Program-made: the position numbers and the translations under genes
Notes under the pieces: generated by a model
Database searches by the model: none
Seen by the model: the letters and a program-made list of their open reading frames with translations, nothing else
What the model was told of the DNA's origin: nothing
Shown: piece after piece, positions 18,499-27,906 of the stretch
Layout: each line of letters begins with the position of its first letter
How positions within the stretch are numbered: position 1 is the stretch's first letter
Origin: Gemmataceae bacterium
Lineage (GTDB): Bacteria; Planctomycetota; Planctomycetia; Gemmatales; Gemmataceae
Assembly: GCA_025055795.1 (NCBI GenBank)
Contig: JANWVV010000003.1
Coordinates: 1 to 64,000 of the forward strand
Length of the DNA: 64,000 bases
Direction of reading: 5' to 3'

Positions 18499-19250
18499 GT
18501 TATACCCTGTGGTCTGTCCACCTGGCCGATGGTGTCCTGGCCGCACCGTGGCTGCTGGCCGGCTGGTTAGGGGCTGCGTCGCTGCTTGCAGTGGCCCTCT
18601 GGAAGCTACGGGAAGAAGAAATTCCGCGAATCGGATTACTGAGTGCGGCCTTTTTTGTCAGTTCCAGCCTGCACATCCGCTTACCGGTTGTACCCACAAG
18701 TGTCCACCTGCTGCTGAACGGTCTGGTCGGCGTGCTTCTGGGCCGACGTGCCCCTGCCGCCATCGCCGTGGGATTAGCGCTTCAGTATCTACTCCTGGCT
18801 CATGGAGGTCTAACCACCCTAGGGCTGAATACCTGCATTATGTCTTTACCTGCATTGGCCGCAGCCTGGGGCGAGCAATCCCTTCGCCACCGGCTACCCG
18901 CGCCGTTACGCGGTGCCCTGGTGGGTGGAGGTTGTGTCGCAGGCACCGCTGTCCTCAACTTCTTAGCTCTGTTATGGGGTGGCAAGGAAGAATGGGGAAT
19001 GCTAGCCAGCCTGGTACTGCTGGCTCACCTGCCCGTTGCTGGTGTGGAAGCGATTATCCTAGGCGTGCTTTTGGCTTATCTGGAACGGGTCAAGCCTGAA
19101 CTGCTGGCTAGCATGCCATGGGGTAATAATTCAACTGCGCCAGTCCATGCTGGCAACTCTGGCCTCACGCGCGAGTCGCAGGCGGAAATGCCTATCCCCA
19201 TCCCTTCAAGTCCGGCTGGCAAGGAACAGAACGACCACACCGAGGGATAA
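18495..19250 (+). CDS. cbiM: CbiM-like energy-coupling-factor cobalt transport permease
   Basis: 251 residues with about six hydrophobic segments and the CbiM signatures VHLADGVL near the N-terminus, VPTSVHLLLNGLVGVLLG and LLLAHGGLTTLGLNTCIMSL. In the family this is the substrate-binding S component of the cobalt or nickel ECF importer. In studied CbiM/NikM the start is Met-His and the terminal amine plus His2 bind the metal; here the matching histidine is residue 9 behind a seven-residue extension, and the preceding Val codon (GTC) cannot be a start. The CbiQ, CbiO and CbiN partners are not in the window. The last 45 residues are polar. It is translationally coupled to the upstream sigma factor. 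Confidence 0.8.
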   Translation: MSYTLWSVHLADGVLAAPWLLAGWLGAASLLAVALWKLREEEIPRIGLLSAAFFVSSSLHIRLPVVPTSVHLLLNGLVGVLLGRRAPAAIAVGLALQYLLLAHGGLTTLGLNTCIMSLPALAAAWGEQSLRHRLPAPLRGALVGGGCVAGTAVLNFLALLWGGKEEWGMLASLVLLAHLPVAGVEAIILGVLLAYLERVKPELLASMPWGNNSTAPVHAGNSGLTRESQAEMPIPIPSSPAGKEQNDHTEG

Positions 19251-19548
19251 TCCCAACCTTACGCCCTGGTACATGTTAGGGGGATGACTTACTTTCATCT
19301 GTCAACTAAAAAGTCGCTAGCAAAAGGTAATGGGCGAAGTGGTGACCGAGGAGGGGTACCTAGTTTGCAATCAGCGATGGCTGTAGGGAATAACTCCAAC
19401 CCTCCCGGTAGACTACACATGTTTTGCATGAATTGTGGGATCGGTGGTATGCCGACTATAGCCGAAGCGTTCCACCGATCCAGCAATAGTACCATACCCA
19501 CTTGTCGGAACCTTGCACCTGTTCAGTTGAGGTAATATATCTGCGTTA

Positions 19549-19736
19549 GGACAGGTTCTCGCGGCTGCCCGATTAGGCACTCGGGAGATGAAAAGGGAAG
19601 CCGGTGCGAATCCGGTAGCGGGCCGTTATTGTATTCGGCCAGATTCGCGGGTGCTTCAGGCCACTGCGTACACGAACGTGGGAAGACAAACCGTTGAATC
19701 GTCAAGAGCCGTAAGCCAGAAGACCTGCCTGTCCCC
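19549..19736 (+). promoter_or_regulatory. cobalamin riboswitch
   Basis: The sequence shows the full set of B12-element landmarks in order: 5' P1 strand GGACAGGT at 19549, AAAAGGGAAGCCGGTGCGAA with TCCGGTAGCGG around 19587-19622, the B12-box core GCCACTG near 19660, GGGAAGAC near 19680, and the 3' end AAGCCAGAAGACCTGCCTGT closing P1 at about 19734. It is on the same strand as metE, whose B12-independent enzyme is commonly repressed by B12 through this element. The distance to metE is unusually long, about 410 bases. Confidence 0.9.
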
Positions 19737-20146
19737 GAAATGTTCAGGTGCCTCGGACCCAGGCAGCCGGAACAAGCGTGTGTTCTGGACCGCTTGGTGT
19801 GGTGATTGCTTTTTCTGTCCTGTTTGGGAACCACCCAGGCACACTGGATCCAGCCACAAATCGGCAACGGCCGATCTGTAGCTAACGCTAAAGCATGATA
19901 CCCCGGGTCGCATCAACGCTATCAAAATCCACGAGGGATCCCTGAGAGCGGATCGTCGACCAGTTAGTCGAGTGGTAGACGGATCATGGAGAGAAATCGC
20001 CACCCTTGCAAGTAACAATCGTTGCTCATGGGTCATGCCGCGGACGCTAATATATATCGTTGTACCGGCCTGGCGGGTGTAAGCCGAAACGACTCGCTAG
20101 CGGAAGCCGAAAATCCTAACACGCCCAAGCAGGAGAGTAACGACAA
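19737..20146 (+). other. long leader between riboswitch and metE, probably structured
   Basis: 410 bases with no gene. Two features suggest RNA folding: TCGAC-cagtta-GTCGA near 19960, and GGCGGGTGT near 20075 pairing imperfectly with ACACGCC near 20130 just before the metE ribosome binding site AGGAG. I could not match the segment to SAM, SAH, THF or T-box elements or to intron cores. It probably contains the expression platform. Confidence 0.4.
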
Positions 20147-22435
20147 ATGACCTTAGCTACCAATCTCGGTTTTCCCCGTATCGGTCGCCAGCGTGAGCTG
20201 AAAAAGGCCCTGGAGCAGTACTGGACCGCTAAGATCAGCGGCGAACAGTTGTTAGAGACGGCCCGTCAGTTGCGGCGGACCCACTGGCAACTGCAACGTG
20301 AGGCTGGCCTGGACATCGTCCCCTGCAACGATTTTTCGCTGTATGACCACGTCCTGGATACTGCTGTGATGGTCGGGGCCATCCCCCAGCGGTTTGCCGA
20401 CATTCCCGATGAATTGGAACGGTACTTCGCAATGGCCCGGGGCGGCAAGTCATACAACGGCCGGCCCGGACCGCTGGCCCTGGAAATGACCAAATGGTTC
20501 GACACCAACTACCACTATCTAGTGCCCGAACTGACGTCCGATCAGACATTCCGGTTATCCTCCACCAAACCAGTAGATGAATTTCTCGAAGCCCAGAGGC
20601 TCGGCTATGCCGCTCGTCCCGTACTGGTGGGGCCCGTTACCTTTTTGCGACTGAGTAAAGCCAAAGGTTCTTCCTTCGATCCGTTGCAGTTGCTCCCCCG
20701 TCTACTGCCGGTCTATGAGCAAATCCTGGCTCGTCTGGCTACGGCGGGCGCCACCTGGGTGCAGATGGATGAGCCCATTCTGGTTACCGACACTGATGAG
20801 ACGCTTCTGTCTTGTGTAGATCAAGCTTATAACCGACTGGCCGCTATATCCGGATTGAAGCTGCTCCTGACTACTTACTTCGGGACGGTGGGGGAAGCCT
20901 TGCCCCGGCTGCTGCAATTACCCGTAGCTGGCATACATCTGGACCTGGTCCGTGGTCCCGAGCAACTAGCCACCGCATTGCGGTATGTCCGTCCGGACTT
21001 CACCCTGTCGCTAGGTCTGGTGGACGGACGGAACGTATGGCGTACGGACCTGACGGCTGCCCTGGAACTAGCCCGTTCGGCCGCCGCCCGTAATCCCATT
21101 ACTGTCGCTCCGTCCTGCTCGTTGCTTCACGTGCCGATCGACGTGTCAGAGGAAACCGGCATCCCCTCCCAGGTTCGCGAATGGTTAGCATTTGCCCGGC
21201 AAAAACTCGAGGAAGTGTCGCTGATCGCTCGCTGTTTGCGGGAAGGCACCCCAGCATACGCCCAGTCACTGGCCGAAAACCAGGCGATTCTGGAGCGGCG
21301 ACGCCGCTCTCCGCTGACGAATAACCCGGCGGTGCGCGCCCGGCTGGCCGCAGTAACCCCCGACATGCTGCGCCGGCAACGACCTTATTCTCAGCGTCGA
21401 CCTCTACAACAGGCCCGCCTGCAACTCCCTCCCTTCCCCACGACCACCATCGGTTCGTTCCCGCAAACCGAGGAAGTACGCAAGGCACGGGCAGCCTTCA
21501 AGGCAGGTAAACTGTCGGCTAGCGACTACGAAGCCTTCCTCAAGCAACAGATCGCCGAGGCGATTCGCTGGCAGGAATCGATCGGCATCGACGTACTGGT
21601 CCACGGCGAATTTGAACGCAACGACATGGTCGAATACTTCGGCGAACAACTGGAAGGATTCGTAATCAGTAGCAACGGCTGGGTGCAAAGCTACGGCTCA
21701 CGATGCGTCAAACCGCCCATCATTTATGGTGACGTCGCCCGTCGCGGCCCCATGACTGTCGAGTGGTTCCGTTATGCCCAATCCCTCACCAGTAAGCCTG
21801 TCAAAGGAATGCTGACCGGCCCAGTGACCATCCTGCAATGGTCGTTCGTGCGAGATGACCAACCGCGTAAAGACACCTGCTGGCAGATCGCCCTGGCCAT
21901 CCGAGACGAAGTGATTGATTTAGAACGCGCCGGGGCCGCTATCATCCAGATCGACGAGCCGGCCCTGCGTGAAGGTCTGCCCCTGCGTAAGGCGGACTGG
22001 CCCGAATACCTCCGCTGGGCCGTAGAAGCTTTCCGCCTGGCCTCCAGCGGCGTCCGCGACGATACTCAGATTCACACTCATATGTGCTACTCCGAATTCA
22101 ATGATATCATCGCTGCCATTGCCGATTTGGATGCCGACGTCATATCCATCGAAACCTCCCGCTCCCATATGGAACTGCTCCGGGCCTTCACGGACTTCAA
22201 ATACCCCAACGAAATCGGGCCAGGTGTCTACGACATCCACTCCCCCCGCATTCCCCAGCAGGCGGAAATGGAAGGACTGCTCAGCAAGGCTCTGGCCGTA
22301 CTCTCTGCCAGCCAACTATGGGTCAATCCCGACTGTGGTTTAAAGACCCGCCGCTGGGAAGAGGTCAAACCCGCCTTGCAAGCAATGGTAAATGCAGCCA
22401 GAAGTCTACGCTCGCGCCTCGCTACCACTAACTAA
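20147..22435 (+). CDS. metE: cobalamin-independent methionine synthase
   Basis: 762 residues, normal length for MetE. It transfers a methyl group from 5-methyltetrahydropteroyltriglutamate to homocysteine to give methionine, using zinc. The N-terminal half starts with LGFPRIGRQRELKKALEQYW. The C-terminal barrel has TTIGSFPQT, VHGEFERNDMVEYFGEQLEG, QIDEPALREGLP, IHTHMCYSEFND with a zinc-ligand His and Cys, and VNPDCGLKTR with the last zinc Cys. The ATG follows AGGAG. The upstream cobalamin riboswitch implies that the gene is shut down when B12 is plentiful, which further implies that the organism also has a B12-dependent MetH elsewhere. Confidence 0.97.
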   Translation: MTLATNLGFPRIGRQRELKKALEQYWTAKISGEQLLETARQLRRTHWQLQREAGLDIVPCNDFSLYDHVLDTAVMVGAIPQRFADIPDELERYFAMARGGKSYNGRPGPLALEMTKWFDTNYHYLVPELTSDQTFRLSSTKPVDEFLEAQRLGYAARPVLVGPVTFLRLSKAKGSSFDPLQLLPRLLPVYEQILARLATAGATWVQMDEPILVTDTDETLLSCVDQAYNRLAAISGLKLLLTTYFGTVGEALPRLLQLPVAGIHLDLVRGPEQLATALRYVRPDFTLSLGLVDGRNVWRTDLTAALELARSAAARNPITVAPSCSLLHVPIDVSEETGIPSQVREWLAFARQKLEEVSLIARCLREGTPAYAQSLAENQAILERRRRSPLTNNPAVRARLAAVTPDMLRRQRPYSQRRPLQQARLQLPPFPTTTIGSFPQTEEVRKARAAFKAGKLSASDYEAFLKQQIAEAIRWQESIGIDVLVHGEFERNDMVEYFGEQLEGFVISSNGWVQSYGSRCVKPPIIYGDVARRGPMTVEWFRYAQSLTSKPVKGMLTGPVTILQWSFVRDDQPRKDTCWQIALAIRDEVIDLERAGAAIIQIDEPALREGLPLRKADWPEYLRWAVEAFRLASSGVRDDTQIHTHMCYSEFNDIIAAIADLDADVISIETSRSHMELLRAFTDFKYPNEIGPGVYDIHSPRIPQQAEMEGLLSKALAVLSASQLWVNPDCGLKTRRWEEVKPALQAMVNAARSLRSRLATTN

Positions 22436-22490
22436 CAAATTCAACCCGAGTCCAGTTGATGTCCTCCTGCTTGCTCCTCACCCTAGCCGA

Positions 22491-22536
22491 AGCCTGGCAG
22501 CCGGTTGTCGGTCAATTAGCAACCGGCTACCAGGCT
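22491..22536 (+). terminator. strong hairpin after metE
   Basis: AGCCTGGCAGCCGGTTG pairs with CAACCGGCTACCAGGCT through 16 base pairs and one C-A mismatch, with a 12-base loop. No T tract follows, so it may be a rho-assisted or intrinsic-like terminator, or an RNA-stabilising end, 55 bases after the metE stop. Confidence 0.55.
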
Positions 22537-22728
22537 CGACAAATACCAATTGACGGATCGGTACTGCAGTCCTTTACTGGCGTAGGCCGAGGGTGATTCT
22601 CGTGGCAGCCATCGCTTAGGTGGCTCCAATCTATGAATGTTGAACCGCCAGGCCGCAGACTACGGACCCGACTTCGAAAGCGATAGTCAAGGAAAGGGCG
22701 ACAATAGCGTTAATCAGACAACACGGTC

Positions 22729-25611
22729 TCAGCGACGGGGTGGTGGAGCAGCGGGGGGTAACCGCTGGAAGAAGGATTCGGGCAGGCGTAATACGCTCTC
22801 CGAGCGTGCTCCCGCCACGCGGAAGGGATTAGGATCTGTCAGGCCCGCCTGGAGCAGAAGTGCAGCCAGGCCACCGCTGACAGCGGTGCCCATGGCCGTA
22901 CCCCGCCAGGATTGGGCACCCATGCTGACCACGGGCGGCATCAGGTAATCCGGCTTGCGTAACAGCGGGATCGTCGGCCCTGCCGCGCGAAGTTGCCAGG
23001 GGGTCTCCGCACCGATGGTGATAGTCTCGGGGATGTCCCCCGGTAATCCGACTCCGGCTACCACTGAAGCAAATGAACGCCAGACACACCGGCCCGCACC
23101 GCCCGGGCCGCTTGCGGTAGTTTCCACAAATAACCGGGTGACAATCTCCACCTGCCGTTGCAATGCACCGATCGGTGGCTTTTCCCTTTGCCCCAAGCTG
23201 ATCACCAAGGCATAGCGCCCGGCTGTGGTGATGGTCACTTCCAGGATCTGTTCGTAGACAACAGTGCCGTCGGCAACTTGGATTGGATAAGGCCCTCCCA
23301 CGCTCCGAGCCACTTCGGTCATTTCGTCGCTGGCTTGTTTCTGACCGCTAGGGTCCAGTTGCCGCCACAGGTGCATGTTCAAGGCATACAGCGGACGGGA
23401 CCAATCGGGAAAATTCGGATCCAACGGTTCCCGCCACTGCAAGGTGCAGCGGAAGGCCGTCCCTTGCGGCAGCTCCGGGAGCACAGTGCCGTCGGCCGTC
23501 TGCCATGCCAGGAAGTTCATCTCGCGGTTCCACTGATCGGCCGGCAGAGGGTCAGAAGGATGAGTGTAATCAAGCAAGCCGTTGTCGTTGTCATCACGGA
23601 GCAATCCTACCCAGACGTTGCCTTCCATAGCACTGGCAGCCTGTAGCCAGACGGGCGGACGTGGTCGGGAAGGACGCATCCCCTTCGTGTGAACCGCAGG
23701 ACGGACAATCCGTTGAGGCAAAGACCAGCTCAATACCCCTTCCAACTGACGGCTCAACGGACTGTAGCCATCCAGTGGGTAGCCGGCGTCCCAGGCCCAG
23801 GGGTGAATGACAACAGTAACATCTTGCAGAAAGCGTGCCAGATCCTGTCTGAGGTTCTGATATCGTTCGTACCGGGCGGTCACCTCGCGCAAGAGTGTCT
23901 CGGCTGCCTGTACGGCGGCCTGCACCTCTTGCACCTGCTGGCGTAACATCTCAGGGCTTTCGGGATTCTGCAGCAGTTGCTGGCGTTTCTGGATCGCTTG
24001 TTGTTTTTGTTCCAAGGCGCGTTGCAGTTGGCGTTCGAGTTCCCGGCCCCGCAGACGTAACGCCGGACTGAGGTAATCGGGCTGTTGCAACCAGCGGACC
24101 ACTTCGGCGACCTGGAACAGCGCCGTCGGGTCCAGCCGCACCAGGATCAGCTCCGCGGCGGGTGCCACAGCAGCTACTGCCTGGGCCAAAGCCAGCCCCG
24201 ACCGGTCCTTGCCCTCAACGGGCAAGGGTTGTACCTGCGGATTCAATTCGGCCGTCAAATCGATCCACCGGGTTGTCGCCGGCAAGGTTTTACCGATCTG
24301 TTCAGCGACCCCGTCCAGGTCGGTGACCAGCACCACGATGCGTGTTCCTTGACCCTGATACCCTTTTTGATGCAGGAGACGGACCCCAAGTTGTTCCAAG
24401 AGCCGCTCGAGCGGGACAGCGGCCTCGCCGCGGACCAAGCGCGTCAAAGTCACGGTCGGTTCCTGGGGTAACCGCAGGAACAGCAAGTGAGGGAGGATGC
24501 TTGTGCAGTGTTTCAGATCACTGGCCTGTTGAAAGTAGAGCGTGGCCACGTTACCCACCACTCCCTCCACACTCACACTGCTAAGGCGGAGGGTGTCCGC
24601 CTTGGGGGTCTTGGTCCCACCATAGGTGCTTTCCAACAGCTCTTGCAGTGCAGGCAGTTCGTCTTCCATAGGGCGGCTGAAAACAGCTTCGACGCGCAAC
24701 GGCTGCCCCGCAGTGGCAGCATCGGCCAGGCGTGCACGTAACGCCGGCGTCCAGCGACTCTCCAACTCCCCAACAGTACCGACAGGCAGTCGTTGACCTG
24801 CTTCTCCTGCAGGCAATACCTCCACCCAACGGATCGGCGAAGCATCGGCCAACGGGCGGGGCAGCTCGCGGCGCAACGTGCTATTCCAAAACCAGCCACT
24901 CGGTTCGTCGCGGAAATCCCGCCACAGAGCCAATAGATGCCGCTTCGGCAAGCGCCCCTTGATTTGCGTATAATCGCGGGTATCGTATCCGATCGCTTCC
25001 TGGAAGCCGAACAGTTGCAACCGTTCCAGCACCTGCCGGTAGAGCAACTGTTGGTTTCGCGGTGTCAGCCCCGATCGCAATACTATCCGCACAGGCAGAA
25101 TGCTATCCGGATCATCGATAAAGGAAAAACCTACGGGCATGATCAGCAGGCTCTGCACGGCCGGATGATGCAGAATTTTCAGAACCTGCGCTGAAGGGAT
25201 GGTTCCCTGCAAACGGAAAGACGTCGGGTCAAGGGCATCCGCGGCCCGTTCCTCGGGGTCGGTCCGGTCATCAACAAACTCTATACCTTCCAGGTAGCGA
25301 CTGAAGGCCCGGTATTGCAAAATACGTTGATCCCGTTCAGTAAGAATCTGATAACGAATCAGGACGGCGACTTTTTCCGGTCGGGGCGGTTCGCGAACGG
25401 GCGATTCGGTCACGGGTCCCTGGGCCTGTCCACATGCCCCAAACTGGCTCAGCAGCGTAATCACGCATACCGTCAGAGCCGTCAGAAAAACCGCACCTAG
25501 GGCATGAAAAAGGCAGGGACGTCTTGTCAATCCCGCCCAGAAAGGCGGCCAGAGCAACCAGACCGGACCTATCCCCCGACTCCAGGAATGTAAAAGTGGC
25601 TGGACGGCCAT
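22729..25611 (-). CDS. subtilisin-fold pseudo-protease with coiled-coil insertion
   Basis: About 960 residues with an N-terminal membrane anchor or signal (LGAVFLTALTVCVITLLSQF). Segments recall peptidase S8: IVVLVTDLDGV at the Asp position, DRSGLALAQAVAAVAPAAEL at the His position but without His, and GTAMGTAVSGGLAALLL where the catalytic Ser of GTSMA is Ala. A helical, glutamine-rich coiled coil of about 80 residues (roughly 519-594) is inserted between the second and third motif. I infer an exported, catalytically dead subtilase acting as a binding or structural protein. ATG 25611 follows GAGGA by five bases; an upstream ATG at 25629 is in frame. The function is not known. Confidence 0.7.
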   Translation of the reverse strand: MAVQPLLHSWSRGIGPVWLLWPPFWAGLTRRPCLFHALGAVFLTALTVCVITLLSQFGACGQAQGPVTESPVREPPRPEKVAVLIRYQILTERDQRILQYRAFSRYLEGIEFVDDRTDPEERAADALDPTSFRLQGTIPSAQVLKILHHPAVQSLLIMPVGFSFIDDPDSILPVRIVLRSGLTPRNQQLLYRQVLERLQLFGFQEAIGYDTRDYTQIKGRLPKRHLLALWRDFRDEPSGWFWNSTLRRELPRPLADASPIRWVEVLPAGEAGQRLPVGTVGELESRWTPALRARLADAATAGQPLRVEAVFSRPMEDELPALQELLESTYGGTKTPKADTLRLSSVSVEGVVGNVATLYFQQASDLKHCTSILPHLLFLRLPQEPTVTLTRLVRGEAAVPLERLLEQLGVRLLHQKGYQGQGTRIVVLVTDLDGVAEQIGKTLPATTRWIDLTAELNPQVQPLPVEGKDRSGLALAQAVAAVAPAAELILVRLDPTALFQVAEVVRWLQQPDYLSPALRLRGRELERQLQRALEQKQQAIQKRQQLLQNPESPEMLRQQVQEVQAAVQAAETLLREVTARYERYQNLRQDLARFLQDVTVVIHPWAWDAGYPLDGYSPLSRQLEGVLSWSLPQRIVRPAVHTKGMRPSRPRPPVWLQAASAMEGNVWVGLLRDDNDNGLLDYTHPSDPLPADQWNREMNFLAWQTADGTVLPELPQGTAFRCTLQWREPLDPNFPDWSRPLYALNMHLWRQLDPSGQKQASDEMTEVARSVGGPYPIQVADGTVVYEQILEVTITTAGRYALVISLGQREKPPIGALQRQVEIVTRLFVETTASGPGGAGRCVWRSFASVVAGVGLPGDIPETITIGAETPWQLRAAGPTIPLLRKPDYLMPPVVSMGAQSWRGTAMGTAVSGGLAALLLQAGLTDPNPFRVAGARSESVLRLPESFFQRLPPAAPPPRR

Positions 25612-25992
25612 ATGCTTCCTCGTCGGCATGTCTCTGACCGAATATGGCTGCTGCGGCGGCTTCCGCCGTCATCCCACTGAGCGTTCCCTGCCCGAGTACT
25701 CAATTCCATAGTGAAACTGATCCCCAACTTTGCCAAGAGGGAAACCAGCCGATTGACCTACCGCATTCCCGTTATCCCCCTTTCGATTGTGCTATCTGGC
25801 ACAACCAGAAACGGCGGGTGTCGGAGGCTAAGCTTATTGTTCGTGATTTACAGGAGAGTAGGGGTTTCGTGTCATGCTCTGGGAGCAGTTTGTCCTCGAC
25901 CGTAAGGGGCAACAACGACTCAAAGCAACCTTTCTCCAGGATGGATTAGATTGCAGGCAACGTCAACAAACCGAGAGGCATCTGGAAGTATC
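25612..25992. other. intergenic region, nothing recognised
   Basis: About 380 bases upstream of the pseudo-subtilisin and downstream of the SAM adenosyltransferase gene, both on the minus strand. No terminator or promoter could be singled out. Confidence 0.4.
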
Positions 25993-26796
25993 TCATGCTG
26001 GTCTGGTGATACTCAGCCGGACTGGTTCGCCGACGTGTACTTGCAGTCGACGAGCTGCATTGCCCTGCACTTGGGCAATCTCGAGGAAACCATCGCTGGA
26101 AAACAGGCAGACGAGCGTGCCCACAGGTGCGTCGCCGTAGGTTCGGACCCAAGGTAGGTGGAGCGGCTCGCGATTCCCGATCACCACCCAAGCGGGAAGC
26201 TGTGACACCTCGGCCGCGGGTATGTTAGTGATCAGATTGCCAAAATCATCGATGAACTGTATCTCTCCGGAGCACGTCTGGGCGTCACATACGGCAGTAG
26301 GAAGAGCTAACTGAACGGGCTGCGTATGGAGGGGTCCAAGTTCTGCCGGTGGCAGGCCGCGGGCCAGATGGGCCGCTACTGGGGCGAAAACGTCCCGGCC
26401 GTGGAACGTCGCCGAGACGACCGGACGCCAGAAACGGCGCTCGGTCAGGGTACGGATCACTGGCGGCGGCTGACGGGCCTGTCGCCACAGCAGGGTGAAC
26501 AGGCCGTTATCCGGTCCGACCAGATGCTGACCGTCCACACCGGTATACAGGGCTGCCCGATCCGTTCCTACCCCGGGGTCCACAACGCACACATGGATGG
26601 TCCCGACCGGAAAATACGGGACAGCCGTGGCCAGAAAATAGGCCGCCTGTCGCACGTCCTGCGGACGAATCGTATGCGACAAGTCAACGATCCGGGCCTC
26701 AGGACATATGGTGTAAATCACCCCCTTCATCACGGCCACGTACGGGGACGACGTCCCAAAGTCAGTGGTCAACGTGATCAAAGGAGGATTCACCAT
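25993..26796 (-). CDS. SAM hydroxide adenosyltransferase (DUF62 family)
   Basis: 267 residues. ITLTTDFGTSSPYVAVMKGV, the conserved N-terminal box with its Asp, is followed by VDLSHTIRPQDVRQAAYFL and VDPGVGTDRA...VGPDNGLF, the trio that defines this family. The C-terminal part has GEIQFIDDFGNLITNIPAAE, matching the family's beta-barrel domain. Characterised members split S-adenosylmethionine with hydroxide (water) into adenosine and methionine; the related fluorinase/chlorinase differ by halide-pocket residues that I did not see here. ATG 26796 was chosen; a GTG two codons upstream is possible. It lies just downstream of efp on the same strand. Confidence 0.88.
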   Translation of the reverse strand: MVNPPLITLTTDFGTSSPYVAVMKGVIYTICPEARIVDLSHTIRPQDVRQAAYFLATAVPYFPVGTIHVCVVDPGVGTDRAALYTGVDGQHLVGPDNGLFTLLWRQARQPPPVIRTLTERRFWRPVVSATFHGRDVFAPVAAHLARGLPPAELGPLHTQPVQLALPTAVCDAQTCSGEIQFIDDFGNLITNIPAAEVSQLPAWVVIGNREPLHLPWVRTYGDAPVGTLVCLFSSDGFLEIAQVQGNAARRLQVHVGEPVRLSITRPA

Positions 26797-26951
26797 AGCC
26801 ACTGCGATTTACACACTGGTTACTTCCGCGAATCCGTGCCGTAGCCCGCTATTTAATCACTCGGATTGTTAGCTGGCCGGCCCTGCCATTCTCGCAAACT
26901 GCCGCTCAACCCATTTGGTACGACCGACTGAAGTTGGAACAGACCTCGATG

Positions 26952-27527
26952 CTACCTGGTGTCCTTGGCACGTCGGAGATATTTGCCGTCTTCTGTCTGT
27001 ACCACGACTAATTCACCCACTTCGATGAAGGGAGGCACCATCACTTTCAGGCCCGTTTCCAGGACGGCGGGTTTATTCTGAGCCGCTGCCGTGGCCCCCT
27101 TAATCCCAGGTTCAGTCTCGACCACTTTCAGGGTAACCGTTTGCGGTAGTTCCAAGGCGAGAGGTTTGCCATCGTAGAAAGTAATCTTGCACGGATCATT
27201 TTCCCGCAAGTATTTGATCTTCTCGCCGACCATATCGGCCTGCAACGTGACAGGTTCGTACGTTTCCGCATCGAGGAAAACGTACGCATCTCCGTCCTTG
27301 TAGGAGTAGATGAAATCTTTGGTTTCCAGGTAGACCTGGTCCACTTTATCGTCGGGATGGACCCGTTCATCGGTAATAGCGCCGGTGTGGAGATTTTTCA
27401 CTTTCAAATAGAGGATGGCCCGCCAATTCCCCGGGGTATTGAGGTTGCGATCGATGACGTAGTACAGATTGTCATTCATGCTGATGACCATGCCGGGCCG
27501 CACGTCGATCATTTTGATGGATGCCAT
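26952..27527 (-). CDS. efp: translation elongation factor P
   Basis: 191 residues with the three EF-P beta barrels: KOW-like N-domain starting ASIKMIDVRPGMVISMNDNL, middle domain with VYLETKDFIYSYKDGDAYVF, and C-terminal ETGLKVMVPPFIEVGELVVV. It relieves ribosome stalling at polyproline. The tip of domain I reads TPGNWRA, so residue 34 is Asn where E. coli has the modified Lys34, and residue 32 (Pro) is not Arg as in the rhamnosylated class. GGAGG stands eight bases before the ATG. No epmA, epmB or earP gene is in the window. An unmodified or differently modified EF-P is inferred. Confidence 0.93.
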   Translation of the reverse strand: MASIKMIDVRPGMVISMNDNLYYVIDRNLNTPGNWRAILYLKVKNLHTGAITDERVHPDDKVDQVYLETKDFIYSYKDGDAYVFLDAETYEPVTLQADMVGEKIKYLRENDPCKITFYDGKPLALELPQTVTLKVVETEPGIKGATAAAQNKPAVLETGLKVMVPPFIEVGELVVVQTEDGKYLRRAKDTR

Positions 27528-27906
27528 GGGAAATCCTCCGGTTGCCGGGGGTCCTTCCTGTGACCACCCGTCGTTTGGGATGCAGTTACGCAGGATGTTT
27601 TACACATTGTATCGCTGAAAGGGCCTGGCGGCGGACCCGACAGACGGGAAAAAACCCAACTTCCTAGATGGTAAACGTCTTACCAGGCACCGCTGCGCTG
27701 TGAGGCCCTGGGGCAGGGGCACCAGTCAGGATGCAAAGCGGCCGGCTCTCGCAAAGCCACTCAGACCACTCGGTGGGAGGCAGGGCACCGACCTTTGCGG
27801 CTTGATGTCGTTCGGGATTGCGTTCGAGGGGGAATTGCGGCTAATTGTCTGTCCCGACGTCCCACAAACAAAAGCGGTGCGTGGCAAACCATAGGGGAAA
27901 AAGGCC
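27528..27906. other. divergent intergenic region, nothing recognised
   Basis: About 380 bases between efp (minus) and the membrane-protein gene (plus). It should carry both promoters, but no hexamer pair stood out. Confidence 0.35.

Noticed and set aside
19284-19535. 83-codon ORF with several cysteines
   Set aside because: No ribosome binding site or recognisable family; lies in the leader region before the cobalamin riboswitch.
19860-20140. Group I or group II intron or SAM-type riboswitch in the metE leader
   Set aside because: No intron core (P7 or domain V) and no SAM-I, SAM-II or SAH consensus could be found by eye.
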